DNA from: Parascedosporium putredinis | Taxonomy: Eukaryota; Ascomycota; Sordariomycetes; Microascales; Microascaceae | DNA length: 64,000 nt | Reading direction: 5' to 3' | NCBI GenBank assembly: GCA_949357655.1 | Contig: CASHTG010000019.1 | Coordinates: forward strand, 1,922,001-1,986,000 | Part shown: piece after piece, positions 1 to 12,855 of the stretch | Numbering within the stretch: the first letter of the stretch is position 1 | Layout of the letters: each line of letters begins with the position of its first letter | The notes under the pieces: model-generated | The model's input: only the letters and a program-made list of their open reading frames with translations | What the model was told of the DNA's origin: nothing | Databases searched by the model: none | Program-made: the position numbers and the translations under genes

Positions 1-2339
1 ACTGCCCTGTTGTGTTCCAGTAGGCTTGCTTATTTGTGGACGATTAGGCTCCGAAGAAGTAGCCGTGGCGGGGTCAGCAGTCGCCGACTTAGTAGGAAGA
101 GAGACCGTGCTGGCAAGGATTGCGGTAGTTGCGATGAGGGCTGTGGTAGCAGTAGCAGCACCAGTGGTGCTCGCGATACTGGCGTGGTCGTTGGCGTGGT
201 CGTTGTCATCGTCCTCCTGAGGCATTGGTAGTTTGACAACCTTTTCGGGATCGATGGATTCCCCCACAACTTCAGATGCCAGTCAACCCAGGCCCCCTCA
301 AATTCGTTTTGCTTAGTATCCCTAACAACAATGGTCCACTTGCCAATGCCACTTTCGCCCCTGTTGAAACAATTTCGAATATTAGCACCAGGGTTTACTA
401 AGTCAGGGGAAGACCAAGCTGAGGAGGAAGGGCTGCCAGAGAAGACAGTCGTGCTGGACCCAGCAGCATTGTGCCACTCGGTAAACAGACGTAGACGACT
501 TACCAATGTGCAACACTCATAAAAGTCCAGTCGATATAACCAGTGTTTGCCGTGTCGAGTTTCCGAGTAGTCGCTATGTGGCTAATGACATTATCAGGAC
601 TGATCAGGTCTACACTGAGGTCTCCACGCCGAGTGTGGTTAACATTCATAGTAACCGTAACATGCTCCACCCGCTCAAGATTAGCTTCCTTTAACATCTC
701 AGCCGTGATTTCAAAGCTCCCTGACAGCCCATCTTCTCCCTGAGGTATCGCTTTGTTGACCTGGATCCAGGGGGAGAAGAACCAGGCCTGAGGCTTGACC
801 TTGGACCAGGTTTTGGCCAGCTCAACTGCACCGTACGTGTCGATTTTGCCGTATCCAAATGTGTGGCTAAACTGCCGCCCAACTGAAGTAGGCCGCCAAT
901 CAGCACCCTCATCATCAATTCTCACAGCCGTATTCATCAGAATATATTGAGTGTCTCGCCATGTGAGCTCTGGCCGTGCCTCAAGGACAAGGGCAAGGAT
1001 GCCGGCGGCAAGTGGTGCGGCTGCCGATGTGCCTCCGTGTCCAGTGTAGCATTTGTTGGTACCAACGTCAGTAGTATGCTACGAGCAAGCGTTAGCTAGA
1101 CAAATCACGACGTAGACATAACGAACAACTTGCCCCGAGTACCGCGCCGCTCGGGGGGCTCTTACAATCGCGTCGCTGCTCCCGCTGCTATAGGTGACCA
1201 CAAGTTGGGCCGAGCAATGCTCAGAGTAGTACGGGTGCTTCCCTGCCCGATCCACTGCCCCAACTGTGATGCTATAGATAGAATTGGTGTAGCCATCGAA
1301 GTTGCAATTGTCTTCGTTCGCCGCTCCATTTCCGCTTGCAAACACGTAGATGGACCCTAGCCCGCCGCGGCCATCCTGAATCCCTTTCAGCATTGCTTGC
1401 CTGATAGGGATACCCGGCGCCTCCATGGAACGACCATCGTCAGGCGGGCCCCATGAACAGGAGTAGATTTGATTGTTTTGGTAATCGTAGGTCATGGCCA
1501 CTGCCTCATCCTCATCGCTGATGAGCTTGCTTAAAATCCGCAGGCCGGACACCCTGGCCTCGTAAGCTACACCTACGCCACAGACATCGTTCCGTACGGC
1601 CGCGATCTCTCCAGCACAGCGCGTGCCATGATGATCATCAGATAGTCTAGGTCTGGGCTCCGGTCCAGGGTCATTGAAGTCCCAGGATCCCTCAGCATAG
1701 TAGTTGTCCTTAAGATCTAGACTTGACATGTCGAGGCCATCATCTACCATAGCGACGATACTTCCCTTGCCCTTGATGCCTTGAAGCCAGACGCCAGTGA
1801 CGTTGACATCATGACCAACCTGGATCGTATTGAGAAGGTGCCATTGGTTTTTGAATATAGGGTCACTGATTTCAAGTGTGTCCATAACCTCTCGCTGCTT
1901 CGTAAGAGCAGAGGCATTCGGGCTCTCGATTCGGGGGTAAGCAGTGGCCTTATCGTCTTTGCGAGGTAGAAATCCCGCGGGGGAGGGGGTATCGTCCTCT
2001 TTGTCCAAGGTTTCCGAGGTACATCTTTTTCGCCATGCGCACGCCGTCTAGCACGCTGGATTGATTATCACGCTTTACCTTGCGCGCGCGTAGAGCATCG
2101 GATACGAGATCACTGTTGGATTTGGGGGCAGAAAAAGCATGTAGATGGTCTAGAACGCCCACTTGGCCGTCATACTGAAGGCCAAGTTGACGAGATATCT
2201 CCTGGGGAGACACACCATCATCTAGATGTAAGAGGTAATAGTCGTTCTTCAAGTAGTCGCGTGGGGTCTGGCGCACGGGTCGAGAGGCGAGCGCCGAGCC
2301 AACGAGACCGAGGCCGCCAACGAGATGGGTGAACCTCAT
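1..2339 (-). CDS. kexB: Kexin-type subtilisin-like processing protease, 3' end outside window
   Basis: Kex2-family serine endoprotease that would cleave secretory precursors after dibasic sites in the late Golgi. The start at 2339 gives a signal peptide (MRFTHLVGG..ALA) and a propeptide ending near KVKRD. The S8 catalytic triad is visible: Asp in MVDDGLDM, His in DDHHGTRCAGE, Ser in GGTSAAAPL after the first intron. The P-domain (HVTVTMNVNHTRRGDLSV, then GESGIGKW) follows. Introns at 1165-1079 and 503-361 restore the frame exactly. Two frameshifts are needed: one at the twin G5 runs 1979-1989 (end of the propeptide) and one at the C5 run 261-265. After the second, the other frame gives the expected acidic, Ser/Thr-rich tail. 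The transmembrane segment and cytosolic tail lie beyond base 1. Family assignment is certain; the breaks look like indel errors. Confidence 0.93.
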
Positions 2340-4741
2340 CGCCGAAGAGTATGTTCTTAGATAATAGAGGCACTCGAGGTACCGCCGCCGTTAACAGGTA
2401 GAAAATCGTTTACAAATAAGATAGAGATGCCGCGGGTTAGGTGTACTGGAGACAAGGGGCTAGTCGCGAATCGCACCACATTAAGGAGAGGTAAAGATCG
2501 AAGTACGCCGATAAAAGCAGCCGAATAAGAACACGTTCATATGTATCGGTATAAGTTGGTGAGTGGAGCTAACCGGGAAGAAGCCGTAAGTCTGCGATAG
2601 GGGTGGTTTCGGTGGCGATGGGCGACCAGGTCAAGTCGAGGAAACCCGCGACCCTCAAAGGAGGTAGCCCGATCCAATACACTCGAAATATAAGAAGTGA
2701 GAAAGAGCGAGAACGACGCCTAATATATCGAGGGTGAAGGAAGCGGAATCAAAAGTCTGTCGAGAAAATACCGGCGATTCGAGCATCGGACTCTATGTGT
2801 GAGAAAAGAACTCGATGCTGTCGTGGCCTTTGGTGAGATGGATGGATGAAATGTACGTTGATGACACTACACTCGTGAAACCAGCACTCTGGAAGAAGGC
2901 TTCAGGGGGCTGTATACTGGCAGCAGGCCACAGGTGGCGGTTGGCATTTATCAATAGCTCCTTCGTACATATACAAGCAGGCGGAAGACACATCGGGTAG
3001 ATCTTGTTTACCCCTGAGCAAACATGACGAACTCAACTCCTGCATCTATTATCGGCCTTCGGAATTTCATCAAGGGATTTTGAACTTGTTAAACATTGGT
3101 TCAGCAATTACACCCCATCACCGCTGACGAGGTCGTGAGTGAAAACCTTAGTACGGTTGGTTGAAGAAAGAAGAACTGATGGATATGTCAATTCTTCGCC
3201 ATGTCACTTAAACAAGTATACTTACCACAAAGAGAGACGGTAATAAAAATAATTAACCAGCAGATTGAAATATCGCACTCCACAATTAGACGAGGTATAA
3301 TACCTTGATATCATAATACAATATCCAGAGATCATCAACTGATCTACGGAGTATTTTGATCAACCACCCAAGTGAGGCTGAAGACGGAGTGGACACGAGG
3401 AGATATAAGCCACGAAGCTGCCCCAGCCACCACAATTTTGCTTTCCACACCTAGGTAATAATACCCACGTTATCTGGGTTGGTGTGAATGGCGTAATACA
3501 ACATAGGTGTACCAAGGTAGATTTCAGCTCTTCATCTTGAGGCCTTTGGCGTGTGTTGTGAAGTAATCCCCAAAGGGCGTCTTGGAATTGTGAGACCTGG
3601 GGGACTCAGCACCAGACCTTATTATTATTTATTATTAGCGTCATGTCAAAGAAAGACATGGATCTTGAAGTGACTATTATTGTTTGTCTCCACCTCGCAC
3701 CTCTCCGATGTCATACCTCGTGCATTGATGCAGCCCCCTGAACAACATTGAACCTTTTGGTGATCTTTGGTTTACCGCCTCCCGCTCCCCGCCATTGTTC
3801 TATGCCGAGATCCTCATATTCTTCTTTAAATCTTGGTCTTTATTGCTTTAGCTGTGGAAATACGGTAGATTAGGGATGGTCGAAAGTGAAACCAAGCCGG
3901 CCGAGCTTTGCCTAATTCTGATCTTCGAACTGTCAGCCCGAGGAATCAGCTTCCAACTTGCAAAATCAAGTAAGCGATGGTCGAGCAAAACTTCGAAATG
4001 ATTGGAGTGGCGCAATCTCTCGAAGTCCCATTCTCTAACTCTCGACAACTACATATGATAGTGTAATACTCGACCGACAGTCAGGGCGGTTACCATGTAT
4101 GATGCTACTGCATACAGCATACATACCCTTAGCCTACGCCCATCGGCAGGCATTGCTGGTGGAGCCGTGCGTTGACTGCATTTTATTTTCAACCCACAAG
4201 GGTCCGATGCCATTGACCGCCAATACGAAGCGACCCTCGAACACTTGGCTGGTGGCGGCCTTTGATGCCCATTGATCCATCAAGCCCCCAGCCTCGTGCT
4301 ATTCTCCTCTTCCGTGTCTCCCTTGAAGTCAGCTTTTTTTCTCCTTCCAGGGATATAGGCCAGGCCGACCTGCTTTCCACTTCCACGCACGCGTCATTCG
4401 TCCAAGGATGAATAGAAAAGCCTGGGCCATTCCACCCCTGCCACCAATTCATCGTCAAGCGACATTTAGAGCTTTCATCCTCCCCAGGTTGCTGCCAACC
4501 ATACATTTGTATTGTATGTGTCGCCATTGCATTGGCCGCCGTAGAAGCTCTAAATCTCAGCCCAATAATACCCAGCGCAAAGTCAGCTGCCCGACTCCAC
4601 TCCTCGATATACGCCGCATAGACAAAAGAACAGCCAGTTGAGTGTACCGGCCGCCGCCATTCTTGTCACCTTTGCTATTCTCCGCGAGCCCAGTGTTTGG
4701 TTAAGGAGGGTGGCTTCCTACCTTACCCCGACCCAATTACC
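2340..4741. other. Intergenic region, 2.4 kb
   Basis: This lies between the kexin start and the PhoD-like start, so it holds both divergent 5' regions. The open frames here (such as 2793-2993, 3848-4048, 4189-4527) are short, have no recognisable motifs and are not joined by convincing splice sites. I see no repeat or RNA gene. Confidence 0.5.
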
Positions 4742-7700
4742 ATGTCAGCGCCGTATTGGGGGAGGCTTCCCATTCCTGCTGGTGTTGTACCTCAGGCAGG
4801 GCCGACCCGGCACTCAGGCGAGCTCGTTAGTCCCATGGAGGATCCGCCTTCCGATGAGCGACCACGTTCACGCCGTCAGCGGATCTCCGTTCAGACCGCA
4901 AACACCGAAGCAACAGAATCCACCTTCAGTCCGTTCGCATCCCCAACTGCATCAAGCTTCCTTGGCCAAGGTCTTGCCCCTCGACCACCGTCATACCCTT
5001 ACCGGAACACTCCCGATTACCCACCAGATATCGCAGACAAGCGTGCGCATCGCAGAACTAGGACGCGCGAGGACTTGAATGACCTGGAGTACGTCTCTGC
5101 GACCCCCAGCTGCTCCTGATGTGCCCCGGGCACCTCCTATAAGCTACCGCCACCCGTATAGCAACGGTAGCACACCGGATCCATATGCCGCCGCTGCTGC
5201 GGCCATCGCCAATGCCTCGAAAGCAGCAAGGGTCTCGATATCCCCACCAGTCGGCTTCCTAGATAGTCGAGAAACACAAAGCCCCATGCCACTGGTGCCT
5301 ATTCCGCGAGATCAACCCCCATAGACGCGGGCCACCAACATACTATGACCAGCCATCAACCCCATATCGCCGGCGAGGTCCCTCTGCAACAAGTAAGGAA
5401 GGGGAGTGTGAAGGAAATTATAGCTGGAAGAAGCTTCCCCTTGATGTCTCAGCCCAGCCGAGGCGTACATCCACGGCTTCGCAATCTGATCGCCGCAGAA
5501 AGTTCGCAGACGACCGATCGCCGCTCCAAAGACTTGAGCTAACCTTAGACAGCATCTCGAAGGAGGAAAAGCGGGCAAGAGTTGAAGCTGCAGAGCAGCG
5601 TGCCCGGCAAAAGGCCTTGCGTGTCGCCGAAACCTCCAAGAATCAACCCATCGCCTCTCCGCAGCAGGTACGGTTTCGTGAAGCCACCTCAAACCATGAG
5701 CTAAAAGAACGGACGCCGCAACCGCAAATACCGCAGTCCCGTGCCATAGAGCTGGGTCTAATAGGCCCCCGTAGTCACCTGGTACAAACCCCTCCCATTA
5801 ACGACCGCTCACTTACACCCTTGGGCCCTGAGGAGCCTGTTCCACTCCCAGAGGAATTGGTGCATGATGCCACCGAAACAGTCCCCGTTCCTTTGGCTAG
5901 TGGAAGAGAAATAGCGGAAATAGGGAGTGGTATAGGAAATATGGGCATGCCTAAGCGCAACTTAAGCTTTCGCGAGCGAGCTGCCCAGAAGGATATGAGG
6001 CTCCCAAATGCTATGCCATCCAACGCAGCTTCCACACCACCTGCCGCCTCTCGCCCAGCCTCCAATGGGACTTTCTCACTTACCCGAAGCGGGAGTAACA
6101 AGCTAAAGAAAGACCCTCCCGGCGATCCTTGGTATCGCCTCCGAGTCGAGGCCCAGCAAACCACAACAGAAAACCATGCCCAGCCTAGGAATCACCACTC
6201 AATCCTTGATCGCGAAAGCGTGTTAGTTGCCGACGACGTCTATCCACCACCTGATTTACGGCAACCCCCATGATCAGGACACCAATTTTGGATCTAGCCC
6301 AGCTGCAAACAGCGTCTCTAAACTAAACAGTCAGCAAGCACCCTTTCCTAGTATCCGGCGAAATGATACAGAACCAATCCCTCGGACGACCCAAACGACA
6401 GTTACTTTTGAGGATGAGCATAGAGTCTCTCGAGGTCATGCTAGCGATGGCGACTCGGGAGCATCCGGCCCCGACCTTCGCCGACCCGAATACACTCCTG
6501 GGGCCGGACTCTACCTCCCTCCCAAATTTCTTGAGGAATGGAAACAAGCCACAGTTGGAGCCTTGGGAGGAACACTTTTAAGTCTCACTAACGATTCTGC
6601 ACCGCCTGTTGGCAAGGACAAGGCCTGGTGGGAAGGTGGGGAGGGTAGAAGGGGTATCCCCTCCCGCCCTCGTAAAGCGGAAGCCTTCGATGGCGAGTAC
6701 ACTGAGACAAATGGTAGGTTTCTCCAGCAAGTCATCCCGTTGCTAGCAGGGGGTTGCGTTAGACCCTCTAACCCGAAGGCCTCAATCACGTTTTCTAATG
6801 CTTCTTTGGCTAGGGCCCACGCGCTTTAAGCCGCAATTGTATCTCTCTTGCGGCCCCCTCCTTCGATACTGTGGTATTCGCCGGGAATTGGCCGCTAAAT
6901 CGGCTAGAAACCCTACCATTGTTGAACGTGAGATTTGGAGAGGTACCATCATGATTGTTACCATGGACTCCGACTCCTCTTACGATATCACACCTACTCT
7001 CAGGCTCTTTGTACAGCCAATAGAGCTATTGCCGCCTCCTCCAACCCACGTAAATGGTGATTTGTCGCCTGAATATGTGGACCCCATCTCAGGTCATCCG
7101 AAGCTCGGCCGCCGAGGCGAGACTCTCTATGTGCGTCCTGTGGAACACCTTGAGGAGGCCAAAGACCTCTCTCAGAATACCACAGAGGAGGGACTCTATG
7201 AGAGTACTAGGAGCCCCCTGACATACCCCTTCCCACCGGAGTGGCGGATCTTCCTGGCTCTTACGCCAGCCGCCAAAAACGCATCGAATGTGATGGGGAG
7301 AAGGTTGCGAAATATAAAGATGTCCGCGGGTTTCGACTCCACGCTGAGAGAGGTCATACTTTCTGGCGCTTTAACATTGAGGTTGAGCTAGGTGATCAGC
7401 AACAGCGTGTAGCTTATCGCATCAACCGGGGCCCAGCGATGGCCTTCTGGGTCCCGATGAAAGGGAAAGCGATGAACATCATGTTCCATAGCTGCAACGG
7501 TTTTGGCCTTAACGTGGATAATAGTGATGACCTTAGTGGGCCAGATCCCCTTTGGCGAGACGTGCTCAACACTCACCAGGCTCGACCGTTCCACGTCATG
7601 GTAGGAGGTGGCGGCCAGATATTCAATGATTCGGTCCTCCACAGGTGCCAGAGATTCCGAGAATGGTACGAAACCCGAAACGCCCTTGAGAAATACAGTT

Positions 7701-9839
7701 CGCCTTTTTCATCTGAAATGCAAGCCGAACTTGAAGAATACTACCTCGCCCAGTACTGCAAGTGGTTTTCTCAAGGACTATTCAGCTTAGCTGCCTCGCA
7801 GATCCCCATGGTCAACATACTCGACGATCATGAGGTAATCGATGGATATGGCTCTTATCCTCGTCGCGCCATGGATTCCCCTGTCTTCTCGGGGCTTGGC
7901 GCTGTCGCATTCAAATACTACATGCTCTTCCAGCACCAGAGCGTTGTTGATGAGACGGAAGCCTCAGAGCCCTCCTGGATCCTCGGTGCAGCGCCAGGTC
8001 CTTACATTAAAGAATATAGCCGCAATGTGATTGTTGACCTTGGTTCCCGGATTTCTCTCCTCGCAGTCGATTGCCGTACTGAACGCACAGAGCTTGACAT
8101 AATAGCTGAGGAAACCTGGGAGAAAATTATGGATCGGTGCTACAAGGATGTGAAATCGGGTTCAACTGAACATTTGCTTGTTGTCCTACCAGTTCCCATT
8201 GCGTACCCCCGAATGGTTTGGCTAGAAAACATGTAAGTGCCTAACCTTAATGTGGGCCATGCATATCTCAAGCCGTCGCTAATGATGATACTGCAGATTG
8301 AGCTCTCGATTGATGCGTCCCGTGAAAGCTGTTGGGAAGACTGGTGTGCTCGGGGCCAAACTGAACCAGCTCGATAGTGGTGGCGACGCTTTAGACGACC
8401 TCAGTGATCACTGGACTGCTAAAGCACACAAAGGCGAACGACGAGATGTCGTTGAGCAGCTTCAGGATCTTGCAGCCATCAAGTCCGTTCGCGTCACAAT
8501 ACTAAGGTATGTACCGAGATGTCCCTTATCTAACTACTTAAGGAGTCACTGACATTGTTCCTAGTGGGGATGTCAACCTAGCCGCAGTTGGCCAGTTCTA
8601 CTCGCACCCACGATTTCAGCTACCCAAGCACAAAGATTTCCGTTATATGCCCAATATAATCGCCTCACCAGTGGTCAATAGTCCAGCTTCCGACCTGATT
8701 GTGGACATGCTCAATAAAAGGAACAAAGTACACCACTTCGACAAGTACACAGAAGAAGACATGATCCCGCTATTCTCCTCAGGGGTCGACGGAAAATCGC
8801 GGAATAATAAACGGCTCCTGCCGCATCGTAACTGGTGCGCAATCCGCGTTTGGGAACCGGGGAATACCCCCGCCGTCGCTGGCGCACTCTACCCGTGGTA
8901 CGAGTATCAGCCCGCCTCCAAGCCGGGGGGATATTTCGCCGGCTTTCTAATCGGCTCGGGTCTACTCGTAAACCCGAAGTAACGACGCGAGACTCTCGGC
9001 CGCCAGTTTCGCGCTCGGGTTCAGGCGGCTTGTTTCGGTCATTTTCTAGGCGTAACTCTAGCGATTCACCCCGGCCTGCTGTTGTCGGAGGGAAGTTAGT
9101 GCGGTCTCTTTCTGCGAATAGAGTTGATTTCAATGCTCGGAGATTAGTAGGGCTTGGAAACCCCGAGCAGTTCCATCAGGGAACAAGGCATCATGATGCT
9201 AGATTGGATGACAGAGCTAGCGACAACCAACCAGGCGGCTTTTTAGATTCTGATCCCGCCCCTGACGCTGGCCCCTCGTGGACAAGCAGACTCCGTGGAG
9301 GTGGCGATCCTGAGTACGAACAAGGCGACGAGGCGGCCTTCACCGCCCGGCCCATGCGATCTGCCCGGCCCCTTTCGCCTGAAGATATATCCGGAAACTT
9401 TGTCCCAAAGCCATTTCACCGCACACCGACAGGGTTATCAACAAAACAGAGGAAGCGTGCAGACGACTTTGCCGTTGACTTGGAAGGTGGGCTAGATATT
9501 AGCCTTAATGTCGAGGTGAACCCAAAGGATCCTGCTGGGATAACTGTCCCGTATCGCATCCTCGTCCCACGGCTCTTCCATGACGAGGATGATGAAAAGA
9601 AACACAATGCACTTCTAGCATCCGAGCAGCCTTCAGGCTTTAAGAGGCTACTGAGTTTCAGGGAAACGGCCTACCACAAGCGCAAGCGACACACAAGCCG
9701 CGCATCATTATTCTCCCCGCAAACCTCTCCCCCAGAGTTGCTGCCGATAGCACCTAACGAAGAGAGATACGGTTATGATACGGTCTCTAGTGGCGACCGG
9801 TACGATAGCCAAGGGGACGTAAGGATGAACGCAAGGTGA
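4742..9839 (+). CDS. Large PhoD-like phosphatase-fold protein with altered active-site residues
   Basis: Long fungal PhoD-like protein: disordered Pro/Ser-rich N-terminus (MSAPYWGRLP), charged helical stretch near 5560-5620, PhoD-like core from about 7240 to 8750, basic Ser/Arg-rich tail to 9839. The core is recognised from HSCNGF, SQIPMVNILDDHEVIDGYGSYP, DCRTERTE and RNNKRLLPHRN. Introns are 6714-6813, 8233-8296 and 8507-8564, all in phase. Frameshifts lie at C5 runs 5103-5107, 5316-5320, 6265-6269, 7214-7218 and the G6 run 8925-8930; each time the protein continues in the next frame. Positions usually holding metal ligands are changed: GGGGQIFND where relatives have GGGDQIYND, and SGDVNLAA where relatives have SGDVHLAA. 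It may therefore be a pseudo-phosphatase. Substrate and location are unknown. Confidence 0.85.
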
Positions 9840-10713
9840 CAGCAGTTACTAGGTGCCTAGGTCCTAGGTTAGTGCAAACCTAGCCAGTTTCAGCCTTCTT
9901 CTCACATTGCCTTCCCCATCTCAACGTAGGGCCTTTGTCGTTTTCCCTCTAGGAGGAAAGGGGGAAAGGAAGGTTGAGATATGTTTGATTTGGTCAAATT
10001 ACTGTTGGGAAGTCTTATTATACGGAGATCGGAGGATATACAGGCCGCTTTGCTTCCATGTCTGGCTGTTGTGTTTGTAGTCCTAGGCGTTTTCTTTTCC
10101 TTTCGCGCTATTAACTTGATAAATTCGAGGAGAGTACATGAGCGAGCTAGCCCTGGTCTACGTGCAGATCTGCGCGGCCAGTCTAAAACACGAGTGACCA
10201 AAAGACTTTTCTTGATAATTTGGCAGATTTTGGATTATCCGTGTTCAGGTTGTGTCTACCTAGCTGTATACCAAATAGACACATCAGGATGATTAGGGTG
10301 GCCAGTGAACGATATTTTCCGTTGGCGTAACACTTAGAATGAAAGCCAGTTACATCGTGATAGTTTCGAGGCAGATGGTAAAGACCCTAGTTTGCCGAGG
10401 TGATCAGTTGCTTCAAGGCTTACATAGCTCAAAGCATAGCCAACCTCTGAAAAAAAGCATAGGAGGGGACGACGAGCGTGATGTGAGCTCCGACACTAGA
10501 GTCTTGTTTCATATAACGGACCACTCCTTCATATCGATTCTGGTGCCTAAAGCAGCGCCCAACTCGCTCCTTGATGTTTGAATTCAGTTTAGGCATGATG
10601 ACGCGTGTAGAAATAGACGGTCTAACATGCGTATTGCCCTTATTAGATGTTAGGTTGGATGCGGCGCAGTCGATCGATGAGGGCTTCCTGTCCGCTTTTG
10701 ATGGTGATTGTTC
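9840..10713. other. Convergent intergenic region
   Basis: This is shared 3' flank of the PhoD-like gene (+) and the Y14 gene (-). Open frames at 9981-10292 and 10339-10581 show no family motif or supporting splice sites. Nothing else was seen. Confidence 0.45.
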
Positions 10714-11283
10714 TCACTGCCCATCTGCAGCCCGAGAACTTTCTGGTGTCCGGCTTCGACTCCTACCCCTCGTTTCCCCCGTCCTCCACGACCACCTTTC
10801 CCAGGTGGCGGTCGCACGAACGCAAAATCCACATTTATTGTTTGGTCCAAGAACTTTGTGCTGTTGGCACCGTCAATGGCTGCTCTTGCTTCCTGGAGAG
10901 TGGCATACTCCAAAAGAGCGTATCCCTACTTTACATGTCAGCGCCGCCTCCAGGAAACGTGAATCTTGAAGGGGTTTCCCAAAAAATAAAAAATAAAAAC
11001 ACCATCCGATAACTCAAGCGATGAGCGTCTACTCATGAGGATTAACAAACCTTGACGTAACCGCTTCTTCGATCCAAGTTTAGATGCAGGTTTTTATCTC
11101 CCCATATTCACCGAATCGATCCTGCACAGCTTCCTCGTCCGCTTCTTCATGGACATTGGTCACTATAAGGATCCAGCCCTCAACACTGCGGACAGCTTTT
11201 GCGCCGGTCTTGGTCTGCATATCATCGTCACGTACCCCTTGCGGCGCCGGGCCAGAATCAATGTCCATCTCGGCGTCTGACAT
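10714..11283 (-). CDS. RNA-binding protein Y14/RBM8A-like (exon junction complex)
   Basis: One-RRM protein of the Y14 (RBM8A/Tsunagi) family, which binds Mago in the exon junction complex on spliced nuclear mRNA. The acidic N-terminus MSDAEMDIDSG leads into SVEGWILIVTNVHEEADEE (RNP2) and, after the intron, GYALLEYATLQEA (RNP1 side), then TINVDFAFVRPPP and an Arg/Gly then RS-rich tail. The intron is 11050-10926. Two one-base frameshifts are needed: at the T5 run 11091-11095 (A5 in the gene), after which the frame reads LHLNLDRRSGYVK, and in the G-runs around 10767-10780, after which the tail reads RSRSRTPESSRAADGQ and stops at 10714. Length (about 145 codons) fits fungal Y14. Confidence 0.87.
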
Positions 11284-11629
11284 TTTGATAACTGACTATT
11301 ATTATGAGTTCGCGTTCGATGGAATGAGGTCAAGACCTCGTGCAGCCAAATCCTGGTGTTGGAATGTGTCTAGCTGTGCCTTGACATGGCTCAGTTTGGT
11401 GGGGTTTATCAGCGATTCTTGTGCAGTTGTGACCTCCAGAATCTAATTCAACTTATGTAATCATACAAACGCGTCTTCAAGAACAGGGCTCGGCATAACG
11501 TAAAATCTATCATCATCACACCTACGATGGCAGCTTCGAGTCCCCTCCCCTCAAAGAAGAAGTTGCGTTGCTCTCTAAATACTGTGTACCAAAGGTCGCA
11601 AAGCGAGACGGGGATGTTAATTTCGCCAT

Positions 11630-12855
11630 TCATCGCCATTCATCGCCATTTCGGATACCGCTCGGCTCCCCGCCACTCCCAGAAGATATTGGTCGAATAT
11701 CCGAATCATCATCATCAAGAGCTTTAGCGAGATCGTCAGGATCTTGCATCTTGGCGTCAGGATCCACGTTATCATCAATATCTTCATCCTGGTGGCTAGT
11801 CAGCCTCTCATGTTCCAACGACCCATCATCAGCGGACACCGATATTCCACGAGAGCCCCATTTGGGACGAGTAGTTCCCCTTGATAGACCACTTCCCCTT
11901 GTGGTCGACCAGACTCTTCGTCGTCATTTTCTACTTGCACATTATCACCGATGATACGACCAATAAGCCACCCTCGTCGATAATCCTGGGCGTCAACAAT
12001 GCCCCCGTTTCGTAGCTTGACGCGAGGGCGGGTGTAGTAGCACTGATGCAAGTAAGATTGTTAGCGGGTCATATTGGCACGCGTATCCAAGGCCTCAGTC
12101 CGACAAAAGCTTACCCAGAAGAAATCGATGAACAATGATGTCTGAATAATGCCAAAGATCACGGCAACAACGTTGGGCGACCTGCTTGTGGGGTTGACCC
12201 AGCGATAGATCCAGTTGAGAAGATAGAGGAAACGATAAAGCCCAAGTGCAAGTAAGTAAAATGAGTTGATGACAGTTGGGACTGTGGTCTGACGGAGGAG
12301 GAGAAGTTGTGGAAGCACACAAACAGACTCCAATATAGTCGAAAAGTCCCAGAGCCATTGCGATGCACTTTGGTGCCTCTCAAAAATTAGCATAACAAAG
12401 GGCGACAGAATAAATGAGCCACCTAAGATGGCTGCGCCAATCTTCCAGGATATTTCGCGCTCCCTCGTCCTCGGGAAAACCCATTGCATAATAGCAATTA
12501 GATATAGAGAAGAAATGATGTAAAAGGTTTTGAAAAATAGATTCCATCTTGAAGGTTCGGTGAAGATATCAAGGTACCGCGTGCAGAAAACAATAGCGTA
12601 CAAGATTTGCGTGATCATAGAAACGCCTAATTAGTGGACGCTCGGGTTAGAATTGAAGAACGGACAGCACTACACGAACAACTAGGCAGCTCATACCTTC
12701 AGCACTACGATTGCGGTGTATTGCATACATAAGTATGCCTTTTGATGAGATATGGGAGATATCTCCCGCAACTCGGAAGACCTAGTGAGTGGAAGTGTTA
12801 GAATTTGAAGGCAAAAGCGCGTGGTATAACGAACATTAAATGCGCCTGACGACAT
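11630..12855 (-). CDS. ERD2: ER lumen protein retaining receptor (HDEL receptor Erd2)
   Basis: Seven-helix Golgi/ER receptor that returns HDEL/KDEL proteins to the ER. Exon 1 is probably tiny (12855-12835, MSSGAFN); exon 2 (12781-12697) gives VFRVAGDISHISSKGIL and AIHRNRSAEG; exon 3 (12626-12115) gives VSMITQILYAIVF, FCTRYLDIF, ESVCVLPQL and LALGLYRFLYLLNW, all Erd2 landmarks; exon 4 starts at 12042 with CYYTRPRVKLRNGG. Introns are 12834-12782, 12696-12627 and 12114-12043. The first 5' splice site (GTTCGT) is weak, so exon 1 is the least sure part. A frameshift at the C4 run 11877-11880 connects to an acidic tail (DDGSLEHERL .. DDDDSDIRP) ending at 11630. The protein is about 340 residues, with a tail of about 130 residues absent from yeast Erd2. 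Confidence 0.9.
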
